Below are positions 1 through 8,161 of a stretch of 51,778 nucleotides of DNA, piece after piece (within the stretch, counting starts at the first letter, position 1; every line of letters starts with the position of its first letter). The position numbers and the translations under genes were made by a program. The notes beneath the pieces were generated by a model, which did not search any database, was not told where the DNA came from, and was given only the letters and a program-made list of their open reading frames with translations. Source of the DNA: JAPEKQ01 sp964597945 (GTDB lineage Bacteria; Joyebacterota; Joyebacteria; Joyebacterales; Joyebacteraceae); NCBI GenBank assembly GCA_964597945.1, contig CAZRAD010000002.1:1-51778 (forward strand). Direction: 5' to 3'.

Positions 1-1
1 C

Positions 2-58
2 ACGGATGTCGCGGGCGAGTACATCTGCGAGCTTCACTTGGTCGGGTCGCCGCGGTAG
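2..58 (+). CDS. C-terminal end of an upstream gene (partial)
   Basis: The second reading frame is open from the window edge to a TAG at 56-58 and reads TDVAGEYICELHLVGSPR. A D-x-G-x-Y-x-C pattern is common in Ig-like beta-sandwich domains, and this fits the secreted proteins that follow. Only 18 residues are visible, so neither family nor function can be assigned. Another frame is also open here, so even the frame choice is tentative. Confidence 0.35.
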   Translation, partial: TDVAGEYICELHLVGSPR

Positions 59-180
59 GTCGGCGACCTTCGCTTGTCTGGACAATCCCGGTGCGGGGGA
101 GGCGAGAGCGGTGTTCCTGGGAGCGGTCTCCGTCCGTGCGGGATCCAGAGCGTCGAAAGGAGCTGCCATGGCGTGCTGGT

Positions 181-279
181 CGCGGCCTCGGGCCGCGCAC
201 AGACAGACCGGCTCCCCGAGGACAGAGCCGGGCGGGGAAACCGGGGTGATCCGCCACCCCCGGCAAGGGACGAAACCCT
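181..279 (+). other. cluster of four consecutive hairpins upstream of the first complete gene
   Basis: The 305-base stretch 59-363 holds no convincing gene. Within it four stem-loops follow one another: 181-187 with 191-197 (7 bp, 3-base loop), 208-214 with 225-231 (7 bp), 241-246 with 258-263 (6 bp) and 266-269 with 276-279 (4 bp, ACGAAA loop). They could be the 3' end structure of the upstream gene or a folded 5' leader of the gene at 364. No T-run follows, and no known riboswitch consensus could be assigned. Confidence 0.4.
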
Positions 280-363
280 GACAGGACGCATCCCTTTCCC
301 TGAATGGAGACAGAGGCGGACCAATGGGTTGCGTGCGACAAGCAACCTCAAGGAGAGCTTATC

Positions 364-1092
364 ATGCTGCGCGTTATCGTGGCAATCATGGCTGTGGCGA
401 CACTCACGCTGTCGGCCGCGGCGTACACTACGACATGGGATGGCGATGCTGCTGGTGACATTACCATCTATCTCACCCTGGACTGCTACATCCAGATCGA
501 GTGGCAGGACACCGATATCGTCTTCGACGGAACAAGTGGGTGGTTCTGCGACCAGCTCGAGGATGTTCCCTACGCGGCTTGCCCTGACGGGGACGGGAAA
601 TTCCCGACCGACCCGTGGGCCGGTAGCAGCTACTACGCCAGCGATGGCTTGTTCTACGAGTCGGCTGACGGCGCGGTGATCTTCATCAGGTCCAACAATC
701 CGTTGTCGATGAGCGTGACGACGAACGGTGACCTGTATTTCGAGGAAGAAGGCTGCGAGTCCTACATCCCGACCTGGTTCACCATGTGCGCTGCGCCGTT
801 CATGGTTGACGGCGCTTGGACCGGCGTTGGCGACATCCCGGGTGACGGCTTCGGTACATATCTGAACGAGACCAGCACAGGCGTACTCGGGTACAACGAC
901 CCGGTCGAAGGATTGCACCCGAACCAGACGGCCTTCCCTTGCAGCCCCGCGACGACCAGCTGGACGCTCGGACCTCTTTGCCCGGGCATCGAAGGCACTC
1001 TGAAGTTCCTCGGTCGTATCCACCGCCACGGCATGGAGGACATGGGCGGCAACTACACAACGGTTCTGAACGTGCTGTTCACGAGCCCGTAA
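364..1092 (+). CDS. small secreted protein of unknown family
   Basis: This encodes 242 residues. The start is the ATG at 364, preceded by AGGAG at 351-355 and giving a clean signal peptide (MLRVIVAIMAVATLTLSAAA, cleavage near residue 20). The longer frame from 304 has no ribosome binding site. The mature part is acidic, rich in aromatic residues, Gly and Thr, and has several Cys residues (near 39, 60, 71, 131 and 140) that may form disulfides in the periplasm or outside the cell. I do not recognise a family. A beta-sandwich subunit exported through the secretin encoded downstream is possible, because the next genes encode a chaperone-like protein and a secretin. That link is inference from position only. 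Confidence 0.75.
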   Translation: MLRVIVAIMAVATLTLSAAAYTTTWDGDAAGDITIYLTLDCYIQIEWQDTDIVFDGTSGWFCDQLEDVPYAACPDGDGKFPTDPWAGSSYYASDGLFYESADGAVIFIRSNNPLSMSVTTNGDLYFEEEGCESYIPTWFTMCAAPFMVDGAWTGVGDIPGDGFGTYLNETSTGVLGYNDPVEGLHPNQTAFPCSPATTSWTLGPLCPGIEGTLKFLGRIHRHGMEDMGGNYTTVLNVLFTSP

Positions 1093-1170
1093 GCGGAAGT
1101 TCGGGAGGCGTCGGGGAGGCTCCCCGGCGTCTCCCACCTCCCTCGCGGGCTTCCAAGGAGGAGGATCATC

Positions 1171-2799
1171 GTGGACTCATCTCATCTCACTCTTTGCCTT
1201 GTCGTTGTCCTGGCAGCAACGCTTGCCACGAGCGTTGTCGCCCAGGAGACGGAGGTTCGCGAGGGCGGCATCGGTATCGGTCCGCTCAAGCTGATGGCCG
1301 ATGTGTCACCGGGCCAGACCTGGGAGGGCAGCTTCCGCATCGTCGGAAGCGTACCGGGCAGGCGCTCGGTCTTTGATATCAAAGTACAGGATCTCAGGCA
1401 GTCGGCGATTGGACACAAGGAGGCCATTGACATTGGGACTGGCGCCAGGTCCGCCTCCGACTGGATCGTTGTGGATTCCGAGATTAGTGTTGACGGGACC
1501 GAACAGCGCGATGTGTCCGTCTCCGTCCCCGTCCCCGAGGATGCCTTCGGTACGTACTCCTCGTTCCTTGTTGTCAATCTTCGTCCCGATAGACCGTCCG
1601 CCCAGCTCTCGGCGACAGTCGTGCCGACGGTCAACGTCGAGATCCTGGTGCGCGTTCGCTCGAGCGGTCCACTTGAGCTTGGCGTGGAGGGCATCGAACT
1701 CAGTTCGTCGGGGGGCGAGAGCGAACTGCTCGTCGATGTCCGGAACTCCGGCGTCTGGGAGAGCGAGCTTCGGGGCGATGTCCTCATGTATCCGGAGTCG
1801 GGTGGATTCCCCGAGCGCATCGAACTCCCGTACCGGAGCGACGGGCGACCGTTCGAACTCTATCCCGGGCAGACGATCCGGCTCCGCACACCTACGCCTA
1901 GGGTTCCGCCCGGTACGTATCGCGCCGTCGGACGACTCGAACTCGGCGAGCGGCGGGAGTCAAGAAGCGAGTTCGTCCTGGTCGTGTCCGGTGCAGGAAG
2001 CGCAGCGGCAGCAGCCTCGGTCAAAGGAACGAAGTCGGAGCTCGGGACGGACATCTGGATCGAACAGCCGGTGCATGAACTCAGCCTTCCGCCGGGTGCT
2101 GTCAGGTCGGTGCCGATTCGCGTCAGCAACCTCGGCGAGAGCGCTGTCACTCTGGATGTCATTGTGGAAACCGCACGTCTCGAGTCGGACGGTCAGTGGA
2201 CCTATGCGAGCGCGCCGGTCCCATCGCCGGGACTCTCGGTCGCGGTTTCACCCGACACGCTCGTGCTCGGGCCGAAGGCGAGCACCGCTGTGAGGGCAAC
2301 CGTGCAGATGGACCGAGACGCCGAGCTCGATCAGACCGTGACCAAGGGAGTGCGGTTCGTCGGGCGGCCCGGCGACGATGGTGGTGAGTGGCAGACGGTG
2401 TACGATGCCGGCGCCCTCCTCATTGTCAAACCGAGAGGTGCTGGACGCGCGGCGCTTCGGGTCAAGAACTTCGAACTGGTTCGCTCGCATCCCGAGTCGA
2501 ACCCCGGAAGCGCCGTACTTACCATTGCGAACGAGGGTGACGGTGTCGGAGAGGTGCGCGGTCGTGTATTGCTGCAGTCGGAAGCGGGCGAGCTGATCGC
2601 TGAGATGGCTATCGGCAACAGGAACTGGGAGCGTGTGATGCCGCAGGGTGAGAGGAAGTTCCGGATGTCGTTGCCTCTCGTCGCCGAAGGCGTCTTCACG
2701 GTCTCCGTCGATCTTGAGCAGAAGGACGGCGAAGGGGAACCGCTCACCGCCGACGCCTCGTTCACAAGCACGGAGACCGTGCCGGAGGGACTCCGATGA
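1171..2799 (+). CDS. secreted protein with repeated Ig-like domains, chaperone-like
   Basis: This encodes 542 residues. It starts at GTG 1171 behind AAGGAGGAGG (1154-1163), and a signal peptide ends near VVAQ (about residue 25). The body is beta-rich with two related halves. Segments such as ADVSPGQTWEGSFRI (about 50-65) and SLPPGAVRSVPIRVSNLG (about 310-327) resemble the opening strand of NEW3, DUF916 or pilus-chaperone-like Ig domains, in which a Pro-Gly turn is followed by a V-x-V strand. A low-complexity Ala-rich linker (about 273-285) separates the halves. The stop codon overlaps the start of the secretin gene (ATGA, 2796-2799), so the two are translationally coupled and probably work together in the periplasm. 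The chaperone-like role is inference. Confidence 0.7.
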   Translation: MDSSHLTLCLVVVLAATLATSVVAQETEVREGGIGIGPLKLMADVSPGQTWEGSFRIVGSVPGRRSVFDIKVQDLRQSAIGHKEAIDIGTGARSASDWIVVDSEISVDGTEQRDVSVSVPVPEDAFGTYSSFLVVNLRPDRPSAQLSATVVPTVNVEILVRVRSSGPLELGVEGIELSSSGGESELLVDVRNSGVWESELRGDVLMYPESGGFPERIELPYRSDGRPFELYPGQTIRLRTPTPRVPPGTYRAVGRLELGERRESRSEFVLVVSGAGSAAAAASVKGTKSELGTDIWIEQPVHELSLPPGAVRSVPIRVSNLGESAVTLDVIVETARLESDGQWTYASAPVPSPGLSVAVSPDTLVLGPKASTAVRATVQMDRDAELDQTVTKGVRFVGRPGDDGGEWQTVYDAGALLIVKPRGAGRAALRVKNFELVRSHPESNPGSAVLTIANEGDGVGEVRGRVLLQSEAGELIAEMAIGNRNWERVMPQGERKFRMSLPLVAEGVFTVSVDLEQKDGEGEPLTADASFTSTETVPEGLR

Positions 2800-4427
2800 A
2801 GACCCGACGCACACGCATGGCAGCCTGTCTGGCAGTGCTTGCCGCTGTCGCTCTCACGGGGTGCGCCGCCCAGACGCCGCTCCAGGATGACGCGGATGTG
2901 TTGCTGGGCCACGAGGCGACCGTCGAGGCGGATCTGAGCATGGCGGCGTCGCGATACCGCGAGGGCGACTACGCCGGGGCCGCGGGGCTCCTGCGCGGGA
3001 TTCTCGAGGACAACACGCCGTATCGGATCATGCCGGACGTGCTCTATCTGCTCGGCGAGACAGAACTGGCAGCAGGGAATACCGACAGGGCCGCGCTCAG
3101 CCTTCATCTCCTCCGGGAGTACTACCCGCGGAAGTGGTCCGTGCTTCCCGGACGCGCGGAGCTGGATGTGGTGGCCGACCGGCACGCTCCGACCGTGTCC
3201 GAGACGAATCTGGCATACACGTCGGGCGGAGCAACGGCGCTGAGCAGCGGCGCACACAGGGAGGAAGTGCGTGTCACCAACATGTTCTACGAGACGGACA
3301 TCCTCCAGGTGCTCGCAGACGTATCGGCGCAGACACGGATCCCGATCTTCGCAGCGAAGGGAGTTCGGGGACTCGTGACGGCGGAGTTCGATGATATCCC
3401 GCTCGAGCAGTGTCTGAGCCATCTCGCCGTGCCGCTCGGTCTTGGCTACCGGTGGATGGACGGTTACTACCTGGTCGGCGTCGTCGATCCGCGCGACTCG
3501 GGGTCGATGCTCCTGAGTGAGACCATCGAGGTGAGGCCTCACCATCTGCTGGCAGAGGAGATCGCCAGGCTCTTGCCTCCGTCGTACGAACGATACGTCC
3601 GCGTCGACCCGGCGGGCGGGAACGTCCTGGCGCTGACCGCGCCGCCGGAGGTGGCCAGCGCGTTCCTCCGGGATGTCGCGGCCATCGACCGGCCGCCCCG
3701 GCAGGTGATGCTTGAGGCGCTGGTCGTTGAGGTCAACAGCGACGTAACGCGCGAGTGGGGAATCGACTGGGAGGTGCTCGGGAGCGAGGGCGGCTCATCG
3801 TTCCGCCTCGCCAAGCTCGTGCCGGCGCTCATGGACTCGTCGTTCGTTGGCCAACTCATCGACACCGGCGTCGAGGGCGCGGGGGCCGTGACCGATATCG
3901 GTGTCGCCGTGAGGGCGCTCGAGGCGAACGGAGCGGCGAACGTGCGGGCGAATCCGCGCGTCGCGACGCTTGACGGTCAGGAGGCGCGGATCCGCGTCGG
4001 CACCGAGGCGTACTACTCACTACTGAGCGGCTCCGTCAGCTACGCGTACTACACGCTCCAGAAGATCGCCACCGGGATCACGCTGAAGATCACGCCGTAC
4101 GTAGGCGAGTCGGCCGACATAACGACGGACATCTTCGTCGAGGTGAGCGATGTCCGGGCGTCGGGCGTGAACGATCTTCCGGTGACGAGTGTTCGTGAGG
4201 TCGAGACCCGCGCGTGCGTCGGCAACGGGGAGTCCATTCTGATCGGCGGTCTTCTCTCGGAAGTGGAGAGAACGAAGGAGAACCGCATCCCGGTCCTCGG
4301 GCGTATTCCGATCCTGGGAGCGCTGTTCGGACACAGCACCATTGAGAAAGAGCAGAGCGAGATGCTCGTGCTCGTCACGCCGCATGCCATGATCGATCCA
4401 ATGGAACTGGCGGGACTGCTCGAGTAG
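2796..4427 (+). CDS. short outer-membrane secretin, predicted lipoprotein (type II/III or PilQ-like)
   Basis: This encodes 543 residues. A lipoprotein signal peptide has lipobox LTGC with Cys23. Residues about 45-125 look like TPR or YfgC-type helical repeats (YREGDYAGAAGLLRGIL, YLLGETELAAGNTDRAALS). Residues about 153-227 look like a secretin N-terminal STN/N1 domain. The rest (about 250-535) is a secretin barrel domain, shown by RQVMLEALVVEVNSD, RANPRVATLDGQEARIRVG and a C-terminal VLGRIPILGALFG followed by a VLVTPH strand. It would form a gated outer-membrane pore. No ATPase, pilotin or inner-membrane platform gene adjoins it; it is coupled to the Ig-like secreted protein upstream and followed by a small secreted protein. 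It may serve a machine encoded elsewhere or a minimal export locus. Confidence 0.88.
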   Translation: MKTRRTRMAACLAVLAAVALTGCAAQTPLQDDADVLLGHEATVEADLSMAASRYREGDYAGAAGLLRGILEDNTPYRIMPDVLYLLGETELAAGNTDRAALSLHLLREYYPRKWSVLPGRAELDVVADRHAPTVSETNLAYTSGGATALSSGAHREEVRVTNMFYETDILQVLADVSAQTRIPIFAAKGVRGLVTAEFDDIPLEQCLSHLAVPLGLGYRWMDGYYLVGVVDPRDSGSMLLSETIEVRPHHLLAEEIARLLPPSYERYVRVDPAGGNVLALTAPPEVASAFLRDVAAIDRPPRQVMLEALVVEVNSDVTREWGIDWEVLGSEGGSSFRLAKLVPALMDSSFVGQLIDTGVEGAGAVTDIGVAVRALEANGAANVRANPRVATLDGQEARIRVGTEAYYSLLSGSVSYAYYTLQKIATGITLKITPYVGESADITTDIFVEVSDVRASGVNDLPVTSVREVETRACVGNGESILIGGLLSEVERTKENRIPVLGRIPILGALFGHSTIEKEQSEMLVLVTPHAMIDPMELAGLLE

Positions 4428-4486
4428 GAGGTCGTGCGCATCGGAGAAGTCGAGATCGTATACGACTCGTGGAAGGAGACGTCCAC

Positions 4487-5098
4487 ATGAACAGTGGTAT
4501 CGCACTGCGTGCAGGCGGCAGGGTCCGAGCAAGACCGCGCGCGCGACCGTGGCCGTGTGCACGTTCTGGAGTCGCCGCGCTTGCACTCTGCGCCGTCGTT
4601 CTCCTGGCTGTCGTATCGGAGTGCGCGGCGGAAGAGTCGGTCGACATCTCGGCGGGGATGGGCATCAGCATCACCCGGGCCATCAAGGTCAGGCTCGTGA
4701 GTCCGTTCAATCCCAACCCGCGGTACATGGTGGGAAGACAGACCGCATCCGCCGCCGAACCTGGTGCGGAGGTCGAAGCCGCTGAGGTCGAAGCTGCCGA
4801 AATCGTCGTCGCGACGAACGACCCGAAGTGGAGCCTTATCGTGCGCTTCATGCTCCCCAAGGGAGTCGATCTCGAACTCCGCGAGGCGGTCGCACAGTGC
4901 CGTCTGGTCACTCCGGACGGCAAGCCCGTCAGCGAGCAGATCATCGATACGGCCGAGGTGATTCTCGACGGCAACGGACGGTGTGGAGAGCACACGCTCT
5001 TCCTTGAAGTGAGCGGCCACGCCGAGGCTCTCGGGATCGAGATGCTCACCGAGTCGACGGTCGATATCGACGGGTGGTTGGCGAGTGAAGAGAAGTAG
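4487..5098 (+). CDS. small secreted protein, possible pilin-like or exported subunit
   Basis: This encodes 203 residues. The ATG at 4487 follows GGAAGGAGA (4471-4479). The N-terminus is long and Arg-rich (about residues 9-26), followed by a hydrophobic core and a cleavage site near CAA-EES (about 47), giving an extended signal sequence. The mature part begins with VDISAGMGISITRAI and later has NDPKWSLIVRFMLP, strands like those in small beta-sandwich subunits. A 15-base in-frame duplication (4769-4798) makes an EVEAAEVEAAE linker. It lies 59 bases after the secretin stop and is probably in the same operon. The family is unknown; a secretin-exported subunit is only a hypothesis. Confidence 0.7.
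   Translation: MNSGIALRAGGRVRARPRARPWPCARSGVAALALCAVVLLAVVSECAAEESVDISAGMGISITRAIKVRLVSPFNPNPRYMVGRQTASAAEPGAEVEAAEVEAAEIVVATNDPKWSLIVRFMLPKGVDLELREAVAQCRLVTPDGKPVSEQIIDTAEVILDGNGRCGEHTLFLEVSGHAEALGIEMLTESTVDIDGWLASEEK
4769..4798 (+). repeat. 15-base tandem duplication in coding sequence
   Basis: Two adjacent near-identical 15-base units (GAGGTCGAAGCCGCT at 4769-4783 and a copy with two synonymous changes at 4784-4798) add EVEAA twice to a linker of the small secreted protein. The duplication is in frame and has no obvious functional consequence. Confidence 0.7.
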
Positions 5099-5184
5099 GG
5101 ACCCGCGCGTGCGAGGTCTCGATGGGGTAGGGCGATAGAGCCCGAAAGAGGTGCAGTATCGCACCAGGAACGGGAGGTGTTGTC

Positions 5185-5796
5185 ATGAGACGATTCCTCG
5201 CCATCCTCATAGTAGTTCTCTCTACTGTGGTCGTTGTACCCGTGTCGGCTGATGTGATGGACATGGTCGACATCGGGGTGCCGGAGTCGGAGCTGGGTCA
5301 CAACATGGTTGGCTGGGGTGATGTGCAGTACGGCGATCTTCACGATCCGCCGGGACCGTACGGCGACGTCACAGTCTGCCGGGGCATCGATTGTCCCGAG
5401 TCGCTCGGAGACGGCGACATCGCGGCCTTGATCCTCCTCGATTTTGGTAGCGAGCCCGATGTGAGCCCGAGATGTATCACGCTCAGACATCTCGAGGGCC
5501 AGGCCGTGGACGCATTCGACCTCTATGTCTATGACATGGGCGGCACGCCGCCGGGCACGCTCGTGTTCAGCTATCCGGGTGACGAGCCGAACACCGAGCT
5601 CCAGTGGCATACGACGACGCTTCAAAACATCTGTGCGGGCGGTCCGTGCGTGCTCTATTTCGTCTCCACGGCGAGCCACTGGTCAGGCTGGTCCACGTAC
5701 GGGCAGGTGTACTTCGACTGGATCAGCGTGGAGTGCGAACTGGCGCTGCCGGTTGTTCCGGACACATGGTCACAGATCAAGGCGATGTACAGGTAG
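5185..5796 (+). CDS. secreted protein with WxxIKxxYR C-terminal motif
   Basis: This encodes 203 residues. ATG 5185 follows GGGAGG at 5172-5177. The signal peptide is MRRFLAILIVVLSTVVVVPVSA (cleavage about residue 22). The mature domain has repeated aromatic strands such as AFDLYVYDMGGTPPGTLVFSY and YGQVYFDWISVECE, resembling the small jelly-roll domains that describe low-energy adhesive or carbohydrate contacts in secreted proteins of uncultured bacteria; no firm family. It ends in DTWSQIKAMYR. The two-cohesin protein at 29306 ends in LRWGMIKSLYR although the rest of the two proteins is unrelated, so the last nine residues may be a sorting or anchoring tag. It precedes the glycoside hydrolase gene by 90 bases. 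Confidence 0.72.
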   Translation: MRRFLAILIVVLSTVVVVPVSADVMDMVDIGVPESELGHNMVGWGDVQYGDLHDPPGPYGDVTVCRGIDCPESLGDGDIAALILLDFGSEPDVSPRCITLRHLEGQAVDAFDLYVYDMGGTPPGTLVFSYPGDEPNTELQWHTTTLQNICAGGPCVLYFVSTASHWSGWSTYGQVYFDWISVECELALPVVPDTWSQIKAMYR

Positions 5797-5886
5797 TCAG
5801 TGCCGACGACGCATGACGAGCGCGGGGTGGCAGGGAGCACTCACCGACGCGTGAAGCGACGCTGCGGATTCCCGGGGAGCGCCAAC

Positions 5887-7497
5887 ATGAGATACGTGTG
5901 GACTGTTCTGGTGGTCTGGTCGCTGCTGGTCTGGTCATGCCCCGCCGACAACGTGGGGTTCGTCGAGACCGACGGAACGATGCTCACGCTCAACGGGCAG
6001 CCGTACCTGTACGCCGGCGTCAACTACTGGTACGGCATGAACCTGGGTTCCGCAGGCACAGGGGGTGACCGCGAGCGCCTGTGCCGCGAGCTCGACGCGC
6101 TTCGATCCCTCGGCGTGACGAACCTCCGCATCATGGTCGGGAGCGAGGGGCCGGACTCCGAGCCCTGGCGCATCGTCCCGTCGCTCCAGACCGCCCCGGG
6201 CGTGTATGACCCGGACGTGCTAGACGGTCTCGACTACTTGCTCAGCGAGATGGCTGAACGAGGGATGAGGGCGGTCGCCTGTCTGACCAACTTCTGGCAC
6301 TGGTCCGGCGGCATGGCTCAGTACGTGAGTTGGAACGGCGGGGGCCCGATCCCGTACCCGCCTCCGGAGCCGGGCGGTGACTGGAACGTGTATCAGGACT
6401 ACGCATCCGACTTCTACTCGAACGCCGGAGCGATGCAGGACCTCAGGGACCACATCGCATTCCTCACAGGTCGGCTCAACCCCTACACCGGCCTCTATTA
6501 TAGAGACGAGCCGACGATCATGGCGTGGGAGCTGGCCAACGAGCCGCGTGGCTTCCACAACAACGCCGCGGCGTTCAACGCCTGGCTCGATGACACGGCC
6601 TCCTACATCAAGTCGCTCGATGCCAGCCACCTGGTGACGACGGGGTGCGAGGGCGACACGCCGTGGCCATCCTGGAACGGACTCGACTTCACCGAGAACC
6701 ACGATGGTCCCGACATCGACTACGCCACGGTTCACATATGGCCTCAGAATTGGGAGTGGTTCGACCCGACTGACCCCGAGGCGACGTTCCCGGCAGCCTC
6801 CGCGGCCGCAGAGGACTATCTCTCGGCGCACCTGGGAGACGCCGCATCGCTCGGCAAGCCGTTGGTTCTCGAGGAGTTCGGGTTGGCACGCGACGGCGGC
6901 TCGTTCGATCCGTCTACGGCGGTCACATGGCGCAACTCGCTTCTCGGTCTGCTGTACGGTCTTGTGGAGGGATCGGCTGCGACCGGCGGGCCGGCGTGCG
7001 GGGACAACGTGTGGGCCTGGGCGGGAGAGGGAAGACCGCTCGTCCCGTTTGGGGGCCACTGGAGTCCCGGCGACCCGTGGATCGGAGATCCGCCGCACGA
7101 ACGCCAGGGGTGGTACAGCATCTACAACACCGACGCGACCACACTGTCCTTGCTCTCCGAGCACGCGTACGAAATGAGCCGTATCGCGTTGGGAACGTCG
7201 GTGGGAGATAACACCGCTTCGGAGGTGAGTCCCGGATCCATCAGTGTGTATCCGTCGCCGTCGTATGGACCTGCCACGATCGTCGTCGAGTTCCCCCGTC
7301 CGGACTCCACTCGTCACGTTGAGGTCGTGGACGTGCGCGGCAGGATGCTGGCGAGTTGGACGGCGCCCGCGAAGAGCGGGCAGATGTCATGGCCCGGTGG
7401 CGATGAGGACGTGCCGTCCGGCGTGTACTTCATCGTCGCCAGAGGAGAGTCGCCCAAAGTGGTAGGCAAGCTCGTGTACATTCGAGGCGAGCGCTGA
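5887..7497 (+). CDS. GH5-like endo-beta-mannanase/glycosidase with C-terminal sorting domain
   Basis: This encodes 536 residues. ATG 5887 is chosen because GGGGAG (5874-5879) precedes it and a signal peptide follows at once. The longer frame from 5800 would bury the signal peptide. Residues about 23-450 form a TIM-barrel glycoside hydrolase of clan GH-A. The acid/base is Glu219 in WELANEP and the probable nucleophile is Glu330 in LVLEEFG. The layout matches GH5 subfamily 7 mannanases, though other GH5 or GH2-like specificities cannot be excluded. Residues about 455-536 form a FlgD-like/type 9 sorting tail (VEVVDVRGRML..., SGVYFIVARG). It would cut beta-mannan or similar polysaccharide outside the cell. 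A strong terminator lies 43 bases downstream. Confidence 0.85.
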   Translation: MRYVWTVLVVWSLLVWSCPADNVGFVETDGTMLTLNGQPYLYAGVNYWYGMNLGSAGTGGDRERLCRELDALRSLGVTNLRIMVGSEGPDSEPWRIVPSLQTAPGVYDPDVLDGLDYLLSEMAERGMRAVACLTNFWHWSGGMAQYVSWNGGGPIPYPPPEPGGDWNVYQDYASDFYSNAGAMQDLRDHIAFLTGRLNPYTGLYYRDEPTIMAWELANEPRGFHNNAAAFNAWLDDTASYIKSLDASHLVTTGCEGDTPWPSWNGLDFTENHDGPDIDYATVHIWPQNWEWFDPTDPEATFPAASAAAEDYLSAHLGDAASLGKPLVLEEFGLARDGGSFDPSTAVTWRNSLLGLLYGLVEGSAATGGPACGDNVWAWAGEGRPLVPFGGHWSPGDPWIGDPPHERQGWYSIYNTDATTLSLLSEHAYEMSRIALGTSVGDNTASEVSPGSISVYPSPSYGPATIVVEFPRPDSTRHVEVVDVRGRMLASWTAPAKSGQMSWPGGDEDVPSGVYFIVARGESPKVVGKLVYIRGER

Positions 7498-7539
7498 TAG
7501 TTCGCTTCAGATGAGAAACCCCAGTAGATAGTGCCGGCC

Positions 7540-7573
7540 CCGACCTTGATGATGTGGGTCGGCGTCTTTGTTT
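7540..7573 (+). terminator. intrinsic terminator after the glycosidase gene
   Basis: CCGACC (7540-7545) pairs with GGTCGG (7557-7562) around a TTGATGATGT-type loop, followed by CGTCTTTGTTT. It sits 43 bases after the stop of the glycoside hydrolase gene. This is the only hairpin in the window with a clear T-rich tail. Confidence 0.65.
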
Positions 7574-7697
7574 GGCGTTCAGTCAGCAAGCGGAGCTGGT
7601 CTAGACAAACTGCATCCCACGTGCTTGCCCATCTACTGGCATAGTATGCAGTTAGAAGCTTGTAGTGGTGTGAGTGAGGTTTTATGGTGAGAAAGCA

Positions 7698-7726
7698 TTG
7701 ACATAGCTCGTGTCGGGCAGTATAAT
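7698..7726 (+). promoter_or_regulatory. consensus sigma-70 type promoter
   Basis: TTGACA at 7698-7703 and TATAAT at 7721-7726 are both perfect consensus hexamers with the ideal 17-base spacer. Transcription should start near 7733, leaving a leader of about 430 bases before the first large cohesin/dockerin protein gene at 8162. In a GC-rich window such a match by chance is unlikely. Confidence 0.85.
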
Positions 7727-7732
7727 GACAAC

Positions 7733-8161
7733 GTTTCCTCCCTCGGGAAACGCCTGCCCCTTCCGCCTGGTCTCGCAGCCAGGCGGGGGGCGGGAAGTAA
7801 GAGGGGGAAACGCCGCGGACGTGGAGAGAGATCCAAAACATAGCAGGGAAGCAACAACAAGGGCGACTGGAGGATAGGTTGGCACCCAGTCCAGTCGCCC
7901 GGCCAAGAAGCGGGGTTGCATCGCGCCGTGAGGTGCGAGCGTGCCCGCTCTTGTGCTTCGGGAATATACGCGCCGGTCTCGCTGTCGTCAAGAGCCGTGT
8001 GCGACCCGCCGGAGCGGCGGGGGGAGGAGCGATGTAGAGCTGAGCACTGCGGGAGGTGTGAGGCGGGCGGAGCCGCGCGGGAGTGGCCCTGGCCGCATCG
8101 ATTTCGAATCGGCGGATGCCGTACGACTCCGCTGAGACATCATGAATCGGAGGAGAGAGCA
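7733..8161 (+). other. long structured 5' leader of the cohesin/dockerin gene array
   Basis: This 430-base stretch has no supported gene. It contains several strong stem-loops: 7733-7738 with 7746-7751; 7763-7770 with 7779-7786, extended by 7756-7760 with 7787-7791; a perfect 10-bp stem 7861-7870 with 7891-7900; and 8005-8010 with 8016-8021. The first begins at the predicted transcription start. The leader ends in GGAGGAGAG just before ATG 8162. It could be a riboswitch-like or protein-binding leader, or an mRNA-stabilising structure. I could not match it to a known family. Confidence 0.55.

Noticed and set aside
168..281. 37-codon frame with AAAGGAG (156-162) five bases before ATG
   Set aside because: The product is Arg/Pro-rich with no features and its sequence is mostly made of the hairpins at 181-279, so the stretch is better read as structured non-coding DNA.
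241..290. Resemblance to a cyclic di-GMP (GEMM) riboswitch
   Set aside because: GGCAA, a GAAA loop and GACGCA occur, but the spacing and the closing GCC strand expected after GACGCAAA are missing.
34..1137. Minus-strand open frame of 367 codons over the first secreted protein
   Set aside because: The plus-strand gene has a signal peptide and ribosome binding site; the minus frame has neither.
7916..8161. N-terminal extension of the first giant protein
   Set aside because: It would place 82 Arg/Cys-rich residues before a perfect signal peptide; a GGAGGAGAG site sits directly before ATG 8162.
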